The notes: generated from the sequence alone by a model not told the origin. Counted from the first letter of the stretch, positions 22,831-34,267 are shown. The stretch: DNA of 64,000 bases from Sistotremastrum niveocremeum HHB9708 (GCA_001630475.1 KV419414.1:459100-523099); one strand, 5' to 3'. Numbers and translations are program-made.

Positions 22831-24737
22831 ATGTCGCGCGGCACTACCTCGAATACCTCTCAATCCAAGGAACTTATCTATGATACCGACGGATTCATTC
22901 ATTTTGAGGAAAAGATAAGAATTCCACGTATGTCGCATCTCACCACCTCGACCGTCCTTTATCCGACCTTCGCTGCCACAGCCACAGCCACTTCCAAATC
23001 CAAAGCCAAGTTTAGTGGCAGCAACAATAAGGCCATTGAGAGGACTTGCGAAGATTTGGTGCGCAGCTGGGAAAGCGACAGTGACTTCAGCAGTGACGAT
23101 GATGACTCGCCTTCCAGTTGGCAGTCCGTGGGAAGCGTCGCTGAAGGTGAATCTCGATACTGTTCACCGAATTTTGGGACTGAATTTTGCTAGTTGTTCA
23201 CAGTCCGCCTGCTCCAATAAAGAAGACGAAATGGCCGGGAGAAACGAACACTCAGTGTTACGCGCTCAATGGGGGTGTTGGTCCACGGTGCTCGCGTGCA
23301 GCTGACTCCGGGGAATTTTGTTGGCAACATGACGGGATGGGCAGTCGTGAGTTTCACTGCTACTCAATACGTGTACATTATCTAATGCCATTCCCAGGAG
23401 CGGTCTCCTGCAAAGGCAAGCCAGGCTATAGTGGGCATTGTGGCAGCACACAGTGTTATGGCACAACAGGCTGGGGCTCAAGATGTGAACGCCGATTTGC
23501 CACAAGCGAGAGGATTACCTATTGCTGGCAGCATGAAAGGCAGTCTCACCAGGACAGACTTGCCTTCCCAGGTGACTTCCCTGATATTGCCCCAGTCCGG
23601 CCGGCGATTAAGGCGGCTTCAGCAGGCGAAGTCGTCGTGCAGGCGAGCTGCAAGAAAGCGGACTCACATCATGAACGCTCGTTAGCTTCGTCCAACGCAA
23701 TCACCACCAAGCCCATGCTCCCTGCGACTCCGCCAGCCACGCCTCTTTCCAAATCTAGTTCTGCCTTGAGTGTGACGAAGATTGAAGCGAGTCACACTAA
23801 ATCCCGTCGCGAACAGTTTTCAACTATCGAATCTTCCGTGTTCGCTTCACCTCCTCCTACACCTCCTCCGTCAGTTCACAAGGAACCTTTGAAGAAGACC
23901 CAGAAGAAGAAATTGAGATCGGGCCAGACTAGTGATCGAACCACCAAGGAGACTCCAAAAGTTCGTCTCCCCCCTCCCTCGCCCATCTCGCCGGTTGGAA
24001 ACAAATCCTCTGCGGTTAACGTCTTCATTGTAAAGACGGACAACATCAACATTTCGTTGGGCTCACAAAGCCCATCCTCGTCGATCCCTGGCCCTCTGTT
24101 TGGTGGCACAGCGATTGGAAATGACGTCCGCCCGAGAGCGAAAGAAGTGCAAGCGAAATCGCCCTTCGACTTTAGTGACTTGAAACCGTCGACAGCAGTG
24201 AATCTAGGTTTCACATGGTCAGTTCCTCAGAATATCAAACCGACGAATGCGTCCACGAACATCTTCACTTTCGGAAAGGTCAAAGACGAATCTACGTCGA
24301 CCCCTACAGGCTTTCCAGCCTTCACGTTCTCCGGGTCGAATCCTCTCGTTTCGAAGCCCGTCTTTGGATCTACGGACGGGACAGTCTTTCAAACTAAGGC
24401 CAATAAGAAGCAACCAAAACTGCCTGTTAAAACCGAGCAGACAAGTTCGGCATTGCCCTCGGACACTCCCTCTGCTCCTTCTCCCATGAAAGTGAAGGAA
24501 GCCGGGACGGAAGCTCAGGTCAAGGTCAAATCGACAACTAACCACAAAGAGAGGAGGATGACGGCCGAAGAACTGGCTCTCGAAAGCATGAATGCTTGGG
24601 CATCTGTCTCATCCACATCGTCTCGCGACTCAGCCGGCAAATCTATATCGAGCACTCCCGAAAGTTCGGAGAAGTCAAGCTCGGCCTTCGTTCTCAATGA
24701 AAAAGATCTCGAATTTCTTGAAACGTACGTCATTTAA
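22831..24737 (+). CDS. Two-finger C-C-C-H protein with FG-like motifs and MNAWA tail (array gene 3)
   Basis: Exons 22831-23146, 23194-23346 and 23398-24737; 602 aa. The second intron (51 nt) has no stop and is a multiple of three, but the matching intron in gene 2 supports splicing. Seen: an acidic SD-rich segment (WESDSDFSSDDDDSPSSW), KKTKWPGET, finger 1 (QCYAL..PRC..EFCWQH, C-x10-C-x9-C-x2-H, about 126-150), AVSCKG, finger 2 (QCYGT..SRC..TYCWQH, C-x9-C-x12-C-x2-H, about 176-202) and FPGDFPD. The linker is Pro/Ser/Lys-rich with scattered FG or FxFG-like dipeptides (GPLFGG, IFTFGK, FTFSGS, PVFGST). The tail has RMTAEELALESMNAWA. The first exon could instead end at GTATGT near 22929. Function unknown. 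Confidence 0.68.
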
Positions 24738-25732
24738 ATCACAGTATCCAGGTCTGATTCTGACTGTCGTCCTGTCTTTTCTCCTGTGTGGCGCTTGGCA
24801 CTCTTTGGGGTCGATCTCAAAGTTCGGCCTGGGCTTCCAAAGACTAATAGTGTTCCAGTCAAAAGGAGGCTTCCCCAAGTTTACAGACTGAGCTAGAGAC
24901 AAAATTTTCAACTAATTTTATGATTTATTGATACTCTATCCTGATGCAGCGATAACCTATAGCAGACCTGTTGATATTGATACCTACTGTCCCTTCTGGA
25001 TAAGTCCTTCCCTAGTTATTTATCGTACTGTTCGGCTTCCTGTACGGCCTACAAACATACATTCCATTTTCTATACGACTTTTCAGCTTCAGCTTCGGTA
25101 ACCAGTGGATGATGACGCATCTGGATTGTCTGCTTCCGAGCCGCTGCCTGGTCAAGGTCAACCGGCCAAGTTCCTAAACGCTGCAACATTCTCTGCTCAT
25201 CCCTGGTTGATCCTCGATGCTGAATTGGTTCCAGAAAATTTGACTAGGCATCACTGAACTCTTTGCGACGCGCCCGGCTTCCATTTATACCTACCAGTGT
25301 CTCGTACCGCGGACCAGTTGCAACATCGGAATCCAGTCCAGCCGCTATAGACTTTCGGCCAAAAAATACCATTTAATCCATCACAACTTACTGATCAGGC
25401 CTAAACATCAAGACATACCGGTTTCTGGCAACAGAATGGAGAAGAGTTCGTTCGCAGCTGACTGGCCTCGTGGCAGACCCTAACGGTGTGAGGAGCGCTC
25501 TGGATAAGGCAGCATCTCACGGCATGCGTGAATCCAGTTAAAGCCTTATTTGATCCAGAGACTGAGCACGCCGAACCTTGTCCACGCTGCAGGAGTTGAT
25601 GCACTGATCGCCACCCCTATCATTTCATTGGCTCTGTGCTAAAATCTCTGTGCGACCAGTGATTTCCCCTTCCCCGGTTCTCCTTTCAGAATCTGTGCCT
25701 TCTGTGCATGTTCGGTCTCTCCTAAAGTCATC
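24738..25732. other. Spacer between array genes 3 and 4
   Basis: About 1 kb with no supported gene. An unrecognised 5' exon of gene 4 may lie here, because its proposed ATG sits only two residues before the first finger. Confidence 0.4.
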
Positions 25733-26987
25733 ATGAGCTGTAAGGCCGTCAATCTGAAAAGTACCCCGTGCCAAAGATCTTCCAGCGAATCGGGATTTTG
25801 CTGGCAGCATGAAGGCGAGTCCACGAGTGCAGGTCTGTCCCGACTCCCTACCTTCCTCTCGTTGTGTTCATCCTAACCTCATTTCGTTCCAAGAAACGTC
25901 TTCCGCTGCACCGCAAATTCGTCATGAAGAACCTTCTCAGGTCACATGTGAGACTCTGATCGCTGCCGAAGAAGATCTCTCGGCCCCCGATAGAGAGGGA
26001 GAGGTTTCCGAGGAGCCTGCCGACGATGCTGACCGCAATAGTGAGTCTAGAAATCCCTCGCTACATTTTTCAAAGTATATAATGTGCCTCGAGGTCTGAC
26101 TGTATTGGACACCGCCCACGACGAGCAGGAAGGTCCTGCTGGGCAGACCAACGTCGCAATCCCTGCAACGAATGAAAATGCGACCACCGAATGGATGGAG
26201 GAGACGAATAAGCAATGCTCTGCCGTCACCTTATTTGGGACAAGGTGCATCCGCGCGTGCAATTCACAAAGCTATTGTTGGCAGCACGAAAGAAAGAGCA
26301 CCAGTGAGTTCTTCAATATGCCTGACGCCATGTCATCCTCACTGACGAGACCTACAAGGCGTAGTCTCTATCACCGATAGTCCGAGATATGCGCATCTCG
26401 CGCCGAGCGTCCAATGCTCAGGCACGACTCTCAAAGGCAACAGATGCTTGATCAGACTCAAGCCTGACAGCCAAGGAACCGGATACTGTCACCATCATCG
26501 ACGCGAGACCGTCATCGCACCAAATCCTCCGATGTCCTCCGTGGACGTGGCTATCGACGCGACCAGAGATATCACGACTGTCGATGTTGGCTCGCGAGTT
26601 GAGGAAAGCATCCCCGCACCTGCTCAGCCTACTCAGGTGGCAGTCGCTAAAGGTACAATATCCTGTCAATATCTTATATCATTGCTGAATCCCCTTGTTA
26701 AAGGCCCTACCATTCTGATACTGGACGACACGGATAGTGAAGGCGAAGAGGAGACTGCTGTTGCAACACTAGCCCCAAAACTATTCGAACGCGGAGACAA
26801 CATGGCGTATTACTACGCGCTCATTCTATTCATCTCGACCTTACTATCTATGTTCTTTACGGCGAACAAAGCAGCTTCCATCAGTATCTCTCAGATCGAC
26901 GGACCCATCAAAGGATGGACCTTCCAAAACGCCATTTGGGCCGAGATCTGCAAGCGTGTTCAATTTGCCTGGGAATACGCCTTTTGA
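25733..26987 (+). CDS. Three-finger C-C-C-H membrane-anchored protein (array gene 4)
   Basis: Exons 25733-25832, 25894-26040, 26094-26303, 26359-26652 and 26704-26987; 344 aa. The last intron (51 nt) is stop-free and in phase, so it could be retained. Seen: finger 1 at residues 3-27 (SCKAV..TPC..GFCWQH), an acidic linker, finger 2 at about 124-147 (QCSAV..TRC..SYCWQH), then VVSIT as in gene 1, finger 3 at about 175-203 (QCSGT..NRC..GYCHHH, C-x9-C-x13-C-x2-H). A hydrophobic segment (YYALILFISTLLSMFF, about 286-305) precedes a short C-terminal tail. It is closest to gene 1 in splice layout around VVSI and in having the anchor. Two fingers of the short type precede one long type, which suggests internal duplication. 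Confidence 0.68.
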
Positions 26988-27383
26988 AGGTTTCGAATGT
27001 GCCGTCTTGGCGAATGCTCAAGTGTTCACCTATGCCCATTTTCCATCAGGGACGATTATCTCAAAGCCATCTCCAACGTTAGGAAAGACCTGGTCCGTGT
27101 TTCAATTACGTGATTTTTTGTTCCTACACATTTCTCCCGATCTGCGAGACCACCTAGGAGCCCTAGGTACTGTACTGGGATCTGCGGGTCTCTCTAGCTA
27201 TATGTATCACGACTACCTCAATATATATGTGATAGTCGTTTCAACTGTACGCGTGGCGGCAGAAACCGACGCAGAACTGGACGTGGAAAGGTGTCATACA
27301 TGAAGAGAGCCGATGCCTTCCTCGTGTCAATGGTCACACGTTTCAGCTGGAATACTATGGTACATTATTATGATTTCTTATAT
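26988..27383. other. Convergent spacer between finger gene 4 and receptor 1
   Basis: About 400 bp between the stop codons of two converging genes; no gene supported. Confidence 0.5.
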
Positions 27384-29036
27384 TTATACAGGGAGGTGAA
27401 GATCTAGCGAAAGTGCAGACTTCCGACTCCTTGAAGGCGTAGAATCCTTCACCGAGTTCAGAGAAGACTCTGCGCTGCTCATACCGCTCATCGTGGAAGG
27501 GCAGAGCGTCGTGTCTCGACTTTCGCTAGATGTAGCAGGGTTTGATCCCGCCGGAATAGTGATGTGAGTGAGGGTCATGAATGTTTCAAACGATGTTCGT
27601 TCCGGAGCTTCACCTAGGATTATACCTGGGCGTGTCAACGAGAATAAAATGACATTGAAGAATCCCGAAGAATCGAATGCCATGCCAGACATGATCGTGG
27701 CAATTGGGGAAGGTGGGTGATTCGGTTTCGCAAATTGCCATGTTCTAGTGATGCTAACCGGAGCGACCTGGATGATATCAAGTACATTAGTAAGGCTCTC
27801 AGCTTGTAGAATCTATTTTACCCGACTCACCGTGATGAAATAAACTAGCGGATACCTAATCTTTATCAGCCGGAGCCCGCTAAACAGGATCAATTAACTA
27901 ACCATGCCATCTGAAGTGCCAACTTGTGTAACTTCTTTTCTTGCTGAGATTGCTGATCAGAATTTGGACGGCGTCGAAGCTGCAGGAGTTTCACAACAAT
28001 CCAAATATAGAGAAGAAAGTTCAGAATCGCTGACGTCCACACCCAGGCATAGAAGCAAGCTGTCAAGATGAATTAGAATTATGTCGCGAAAACTATGGAG
28101 CTATCTCACCTATCCCTCCGGGAAGAGTGTATGGCATGCGAATAAAACACCCTTCAGGTCAATTTATTCATTACGCGCCTAATATCGAGTGAGATTGAGC
28201 AAACGTACAATAAGTCGTACTTCCATAAAATGGATGGGATCTGTGAACAGCTGGCCCGATGACCGCCATCAAAATGACGAATAACCATATGGAAGCAACA
28301 ACAGCAGCAGCGACTTTGGGAGAGGGGCTCGACCATTGTTTTACGAGACAACCCCAGGTTGTGACAGCAATAGCCTATCACATATATCAGCTGACGTCGA
28401 GGATCAGAAGGCCGTAGCATACCAGAATGCTGAGGGAGCAGTAGCGTAAACGGATCAGCACAGAGCTTGCTTTGATGGCACAACAGAGCTGTACTCACGT
28501 AAGAGCGACACCGAGACCTCCTGATTGCCTGAGGATTGCCTGGATTTGACAATAGGTTCCCTCAAGGATGCCCTGGATGACCGTGAGCTTGGCGGTTTGT
28601 ATTGGGTAAAACTCCACTCACGGCATCATGGACCCATCTAGCGTCCATGATCGAACCTATACAGAAGAATCAATATCGAAACGATCAGAGAGCACCAGTG
28701 TATGCTGACTCATATCTTCGACAAGGTCCGCACACAACAAGGATAAGAAGAAGATATGCATGGGAGAAGATCTCAGGAGCTCGCATATGCCATGTTTTTG
28801 AACGAGTCGCCGAGCACGTCGCTGAGAAATAAACAGCCTGAAGTCAGTATCATGAAAGAACTCAACCTGAAGAGGATTCAGGGTATCATCGCACATACCG
28901 CGATAAGGACAAGGAGGATGATTATAGTAGAAGCAGCCAAGAAAGCGGCCTGCACTTTGAAAGATAGCTGGAGACGAACTCTATCCGGGAAGGTGCCTCG
29001 AGCATCCACGGGATAGGAGAGGTTGAGCGGGGACAT
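27384..29036 (-). CDS. Seven-helix receptor, Git3/cAR-like, paralogue 1
   Basis: Ten exons on the minus strand: 29036-28899, 28821-28710, 28656-28622, 28572-28499, 28429-28423, 28374-28209, 28151-28110, 28059-27903, 27855-27831 and 27767-27384; 379 aa. Seen: seven hydrophobic segments beginning with FLAASTIIILLVLIA, the conserved-looking EGTYCQIQ before helix 3, FYGSTTYWCFI in the second outer loop, YPLVYFITVAPVSI in helix 6 and GFFNVILFSLTRP at the end of helix 7. A Ser/Thr-rich cytosolic tail follows. Family: fungal G-protein-coupled receptors related to Git3 and Dictyostelium cAMP receptors; the ligand is unknown. The 7-nt exon 28423-28429 is needed to keep phase. The three paralogues in this window have matching exon lengths. 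Confidence 0.72.
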
Positions 29037-29741
29037 ATTGTGCACTTCAGCTTGGACTGAAGTGATTAAATTTTAAACGACAGGATTGCTGTATGTGAAT
29101 AAGATTAGACTGGTAATAAGCGGTCGTCCTCGGCGAGCTAAGACTGACCCTCCGGCTACAAAACGTGCTAAGCATTCCTTGAAGCATTCGCAACGAACCA
29201 CAGATATTGAGACTTTGATGAGCCGCGGCTAGACTGAGGGTGACGAGCTCGAGTACAAGATCGCAATCCATAAATTCAAACGGTCTTGGGCGCGTTGCGC
29301 CGCCGCGCGTACCGTAGCGTCCTGTCAAGATTCAGGATGTTCGGGTCCGGAACGTGCTGTTGAACGACATCCAGTGCTCGGATCGGCTTCGGATGCTTGT
29401 TTTTCGATCGAGAAGATTACCTCATGAGCTTGAGTTTCCGGAATAAGGCATAGAAGGAGGAACAGACTTCTTTCCCTCCAGACCGAAATTAGCCGCAATT
29501 AATTCTGTATTCATATTGTAATATGACTAGGGGAATACCGGTGTACATCAGGATATTAACCTCTGGACATAGTCGGCGAGGGTGTCGTGTTTCGATGGCT
29601 ACGCCAGTGAATAGCCAGTGCAATATATATAAATAGGGCCCACGCTAGGCGGCTTTGAAAACTGCACATCAAGGGCTCGTGTATATCCGCTCTCTCTCTC
29701 TCTCTCGAATAGCTAACGATCCAGCACTTGGAAAGTGAGCA
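29037..29741. other. Spacer between receptors 1 and 2
   Basis: About 700 bp, no gene supported. It contains the promoter of receptor 1, a (CT)n tract at 29690-29706 and an AT-rich TATATATAAATAG near 29621. Confidence 0.45.
29690..29706. repeat. (CT)n simple repeat
   Basis: Seventeen bases of alternating C and T read directly from the sequence. Confidence 0.85.
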
Positions 29742-31266
29742 CTATATAACACTCGTACCATCTTCCGAATTTTCTTCAGTCAGTTCCCGGAAAGCGAGTG
29801 TCGAAATATCCGTGGCTTGTATGCAGGGAGACTCGTGATCGGACCCTGCGTTGGGGATCAAGGTGGGGCGTGTGAAGGTGAACAGCACGACATTGAATAA
29901 GCCGGACAGTGTAAAGAGGATTAGGGCTGTGGCGGTGAATGGGTAAGGGGGCGGATGGTTGGGGAAACCCAACTGCCAGGCTCGATTGATACTCATGGGG
30001 ACTACCTGTACACAAGCTGTCAGTTTTGGACAAGGTTAAAAATGGACAATCGTACGGTGACAACATAAATTACTGGATACCTGTTGCCGTCATTGATAAG
30101 GCAAGCGAAGACATGATTAAATTCGTGAAAAACATACCAAGTCATTTGAAAGGCAATCTTGGCCATGCTTCGTGGGCCTCCAGGACGGAGAGTTCCAAGA
30201 TTGAATGGAAGTCGTCTTTCGTAGATAGTGTACGCCACGGATACGTATAGCACGATTTCGATCACTGTAGCCAGCCAGATCCAAGCCATGGAAAAGGCTG
30301 GAAAAAATAGATAAGAAGCCCCTCCGATTTTTACGAAGGTGTACTTACCAATGCTATCGGTAAGGCCGTACTGGGGACTGATCCAACACCCTAAATATGA
30401 ACAGACATGAGTCTAGATGTTCTGGGGGAAGTGCAAAATTCCCACAATATTTAGTGCTACCAAAGAAAGGTACCTCCTTGTGAACGCCCAGCTGTAGCAC
30501 TGACATAAGAAGGGTGAAAACCCAGATGACCACCACTATAGCAACTGCTAGCTCGGGGGGAGGTCGCGACCATTCTTTAACAATCATTCCCCAAGTTCTG
30601 ATGGCTATTGCCTAGGATAATACTCAGCATTTGATCGTGTTTGTGACTCTATAACGTACGAGAATCCTAAGTTCACATATGGATCAGCTCGTGAAGGTAA
30701 AGAACAGTAAGTATTTTTAAAACTCACGATAAAGCTACCCCCACTTGTCCTAATTGCCGCAGCACACCTTGTGCAGTGCATATCGGCCCTTCTACAACTC
30801 CCTGAAATCGACCTCATTAGCTTCGAAGTCCCCGCGCAATCGGACTCTTACTTTCTCGAGCATCCATATTATATTCAGCACGGCTCCTGTGAAGTCGATC
30901 AATATTGGTATAATTCATTGACTGGTGGTTTAGTTTACCGATTGATTGGATAAGATCGAAAAGGAGCAGGGAAACGAAAAGGAGTTGGAGATCGGTCGGC
31001 CATTCGAAATGGTATCGATCTTTCTTGTGAACGATCCGATAGGTTTGCCACTTGAAAGTACGCCACAATCAGTTTCTATCGTGGTGATCGGCAACAAAGG
31101 GATGCCTCACGAATATAAAACATAGGAGACCGAATACCGAAACTGTCGAGAGGATGGCAGCCGCAACACTGAAGCCCAAGCCGATGAGAATGTCTTTTGT
31201 AAAGGTACCTCTGGCATCCGAATAGTGATATAGCTCAGCGTAGGGGACGACGCCAGTAGCCTCCAT
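29742..31266 (-). CDS. Seven-helix receptor, Git3/cAR-like, paralogue 2
   Basis: Ten exons on the minus strand: 31266-31111, 31050-30939, 30886-30852, 30801-30728, 30666-30660, 30611-30446, 30390-30349, 30297-30138, 30080-30056 and 30005-29742; 346 aa. Seen: SDARGTF near the start as in paralogue 1, helix 1 GFSVAAAILSTVSVFGLLCFIF, VVEGPICTAQGVLRQLG before helix 3, KYWCWISPQYGL in the outer loop, YPVIYVVTVVPMSI and LFNVVLFTFTRP at the end. Exons 2-4 and 5-7 and 9 have exactly the lengths found in paralogue 1 (112, 35, 74, 7, 166, 42 and 25 nt). The tail is shorter. Role: sensing an unknown outside signal and signalling through a G protein, by family. Confidence 0.72.
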
Positions 31267-31773
31267 GATTAAACGGACCCGTGGGGGGCTCAAACACATC
31301 GTAACCAATCATGCTTTTAAAGACCCTCAACGCAAAGGGGTCATGGTGCCGAAGCAGGTGCCGCTAGCGCTGGAAGCATTTTCAGTCGGCAGCACCGGAT
31401 TCAGTAATGATGGCTCCATTTAATTTTTCGTCGAGTGGCTTCACCGCATCCTGTAAAGCTTTAGACCGCCGATCGATCATTGTTGGCCGCGATCATTAGC
31501 GTCATGCGCAGACGTGTTGCCAGATAGCCAGTAAAGCAGGCTCTTTTCCTACAAAAAATGATGCTTTCCATATGGGTCGTGCTAGTAAGCTCATAGCCAC
31601 AGCATCGGGATCGACTTACGCCTTGATAGCAACTAACTTCCCGAAAACTTCCGAGTCGTGGGCCTAGGTGTCTATCCAATCAGAGGGTGGGATGCTGTGC
31701 TGTGCTGAGTATGCTCGCGCCAAACACGTTTTCAAGGGTAAGGCACCCATGGTACGGTAATGTCCTAGTGCGA
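31267..31773. other. Upstream of receptor 2
   Basis: About 500 bp with no gene; probably the promoter of receptor 2, ending at the insertion site of a small transposon. Confidence 0.45.
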
Positions 31774-32263
31774 GTCCAGAAAGGACCTGTGATAGCCGGG
31801 GAGGAACCCAGATCCCTAATTTCTGGCTTCGCGCGCTTTTTACCCTAACGAAATTTTGAGGTTTTAGGACCCAAAATACCTGTAAAACGCATCCGGGTTC
31901 CAGCGGTGGCCGATTTTACCCTAACAAAAATCCGAGTTTGGGCACCGTAGACGCCGGATTTTGCCGACCGGAGGCCGCATTGGCAATATTTTTCGTCCAA
32001 GGCCATTTTCTAGCTTCTCCAGGCCATTTTGGAGAGATATACGACGGATTCTGTCAATATATTGACCTTTTTTGCGGGTGTGTGACTTCATTAGGATGAG
32101 AGTGCGTCACTGGGCCCCCTTCTTACCCGTACAAAATAAATGGGTTCTCAAAATTTTCTGATTTTCGTACCCGTATAAAACATGGGTTCGGATTTTTCGC
32201 GAGCCATTTTTACCCGCCAAGGGATCCGGGTTCGACCCTCACTATCACGGGTCCTGTCCAGAA
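31774..32263. mobile_element. 474-bp MITE with 36-bp TIRs and 8-bp target duplication
   Basis: The element spans 31782-32255. The left end (31782-31817) and the reverse complement of the right end (32220-32255) match at 29 of 36 positions, starting AGGACC[T/C]GTGATAG and ending GATCCCT. The direct repeat GTCCAGAA flanks it exactly at 31774-31781 and 32256-32263. Inside there is no coding frame, only AT-rich sequence with a repeated TTTTACCCTAAC. The structure is that of a non-autonomous DNA transposon. An 8-bp duplication fits the hAT superfamily or, if read as 9 bp, a Mutator-like element; long imperfect TIRs favour the latter slightly. No transposase source is in the window. Confidence 0.78.
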
Positions 32264-32833
32264 AGTCACAGGGAGAATCTATTGATGCGATCAAGCGAGG
32301 ACACGCTGCAGCACACGACCAATACGAGTTTAAGCCACAGATCGATGGTCGGATTCTCGCGCCATTGCCTCACTTGATCAGGTCTAATGATCCGGTCGTA
32401 GAGATGATCAGAAACAGTAGGGCAGACCGTGCGTAAACAAGGAGCAAAAGAGAGAGTTTAAAGGACCACGTGATTGTGTTCGGCGTTCTATTGCATAATT
32501 TTTGTGCTTTTTCTTGGCTCGGGTCCTGAATTTCTTACTCGATGGTTTGGACTAGCAAAACTTTGCATGTGTTCCTTGCGCCACCGCACATTCTTTATTG
32601 ACCGGACTTGCCTTAGTTACAATAATTGGTCAACTCTGAAACATCAACATTGGACGATGCCTCAACTCAGGGTTCGTACCGACTCTCAAACGATCTTAAC
32701 TCCACCCACCGCTCACGATCTATTAGATCTGATCAAAGAAATGGGTATAAGCTGCTCAATACTGCTGTTATACCTCCGGAAAATGTTTCTATACAAAGGT
32801 TACGCTATGGACCCGAATTATCCCAGATTTCGT
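32264..32833. other. Spacer after the MITE
   Basis: About 570 bp downstream of the aldo/keto reductase stop codon. Open frames on the plus strand that run into 33199 are antisense shadows of that gene. Confidence 0.5.
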
Positions 32834-34267
32834 TTATGCGAAAATAGCAATGCGAGGGTCAATCTCGCCGGGGTTGTTGAACCTGATGTTCTGGTTCAAG
32901 CTGGAGATAGACTTGATCTCAGCCTCAGACAAGTCAAATCCATCGGAGGCCAAGTTCTGAGCCAAACGCTCAGCGTTGTTGCTCTTGGGAACCACAGCGA
33001 TTCCACGCTGAGTCGCCCATCGGAGAAGGATCTGGGCGGGAGCTGTGATATCGCGATCAGCGATCAGCAACGAAGAAAGGTAAGTGAACGAATTACTCTT
33101 GTTGTGAGTCTTAGCCACGGAAGTGATGACATCATGTTCAAGCAAAAGCTGAGCGCCGCGTCCCATGTTGAGCTCCAAGAAGCTCTGGGGTCCGAATGAA
33201 GAGTAACCAGTGACGGCGATGTCCAAAGTCTTGCAGAGGGAGATCAAAGGCTCCTGAGTGAGATAGGGGTGGTGCTCGATTTGCAAGACTGCGGGAGGGT
33301 ATTTGGCATATCGGAGAACATCAAGGATCAAAGATCCCTGGGAGTTACTACGGGAGCGTCAGTTCATTCAGATGACCGAGTGGAGTGGGAATCACCTCAA
33401 ACCAATGTTTTTGGCAAGACCCTCGTCGACGAGTTCTTCCATTGCCTGCCAGGTCTCCTGGAGAGGGGTGTTCTCTTTGGGGAAAGTGAGTATGATTTGG
33501 AGCAACGAAGAAGTAGTCTTACGGAGGTGGACTTTGCCATCATCACCGAACCACTCAGGGGGGTAACGGTGAGCAGGGTCGACGTAGGCGAGAGAGATAG
33601 GGAAGTGGACTATAAGAATCAGGTGGGTTTTGAGTAATTTCGAGCTATTTTATACTCACCCAAGAACAGGTCGAATGACTCGATTCCATAGAAAGCGAGC
33701 TGCTTCTTAGCGAGAACTTTGACGTGCTCGCGGGCATGGAAAGTGTTCCACAACTATCGATATCTATCAGCGTCGTACTCTCTGGCGCAAATGAATGCCT
33801 CACTTTCGAGGTGATGACTATTCATTAGGAGATTAGTCGAGATCGCAATGATCAGAGCCGAAATATATCTTACAGAGATCCTCGCGCTTCACAAGGCCCT
33901 CCTTGATTGCACGCTGGATACCATCACCGGCCTCCTTCTCGTTTCCGTAATCGCCAGCTCCATCGAACAGACGGTACCCGGCCTTGATGGCGTTGTACAC
34001 GGTGTCGGCACAGGTGGATTTGGTGACCTATACGATATACGACATCAGAAACATTCTTTTAATCATATAAAAGATTGCACACCTTCCAGAGACCGAACCT
34101 GTAGCCGATTTGAGACGATTAGCACGACGATGCTATAATGAAATTTTTCGCAGGATATCTTACCCGATCAGGGGCATCTAGGGAAGAAGTAGATAAGGCA
34201 TGGGTGGGTGAATATAGCGAAAAAATAATGCCTTCTGTCCGGTGCGCTTGAGAGTGATAGCGGCCAT
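32834..34267 (-). CDS. Aldo/keto reductase, D-xylose reductase-like
   Basis: Ten exons on the minus strand: 34267-34232, 34177-34164, 34098-34083, 34027-33874, 33817-33804, 33753-33660, 33609-33523, 33474-33396, 33347-33097 and 33042-32834; 317 aa, a normal length for the family. Seen: [28 protein letters not shown] (catalytic Asp and Tyr), [21 protein letters not shown] (catalytic His), [27 protein letters not shown] (NADP contact) and a C-terminal RIAIFA typical of xylose reductases. It would reduce aldoses or other carbonyls with NAD(P)H in the cytosol. The first intron has a GC donor (GCATTA..CCCTAG), and three exons are only 14, 16 and 14 nt. A retained 54-nt in-phase intron (33096-33043) is possible but would insert 18 residues in the cofactor domain. 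Confidence 0.85.

Noticed and set aside
24725-24745. 20-nt GT..AG intron at the end of finger gene 3
   Set aside because: Far shorter than any other intron here (46 nt or more); the unspliced frame stops right away.
28154-28552. Unspliced minus-strand frame of 132 codons in receptor 1
   Set aside because: It reads through four introns and loses the receptor motifs; the spliced model matches three paralogues.
32220-32255. B-box-like GGTTCGACCC suggesting a SINE
   Set aside because: The string is part of the right terminal inverted repeat of the MITE; there is no A box or tail.
32474-33199. Long plus-strand open frame of 241 codons
   Set aside because: It lies opposite exons of the aldo/keto reductase, whose motifs and length are convincing; the plus frame has no recognisable domain.
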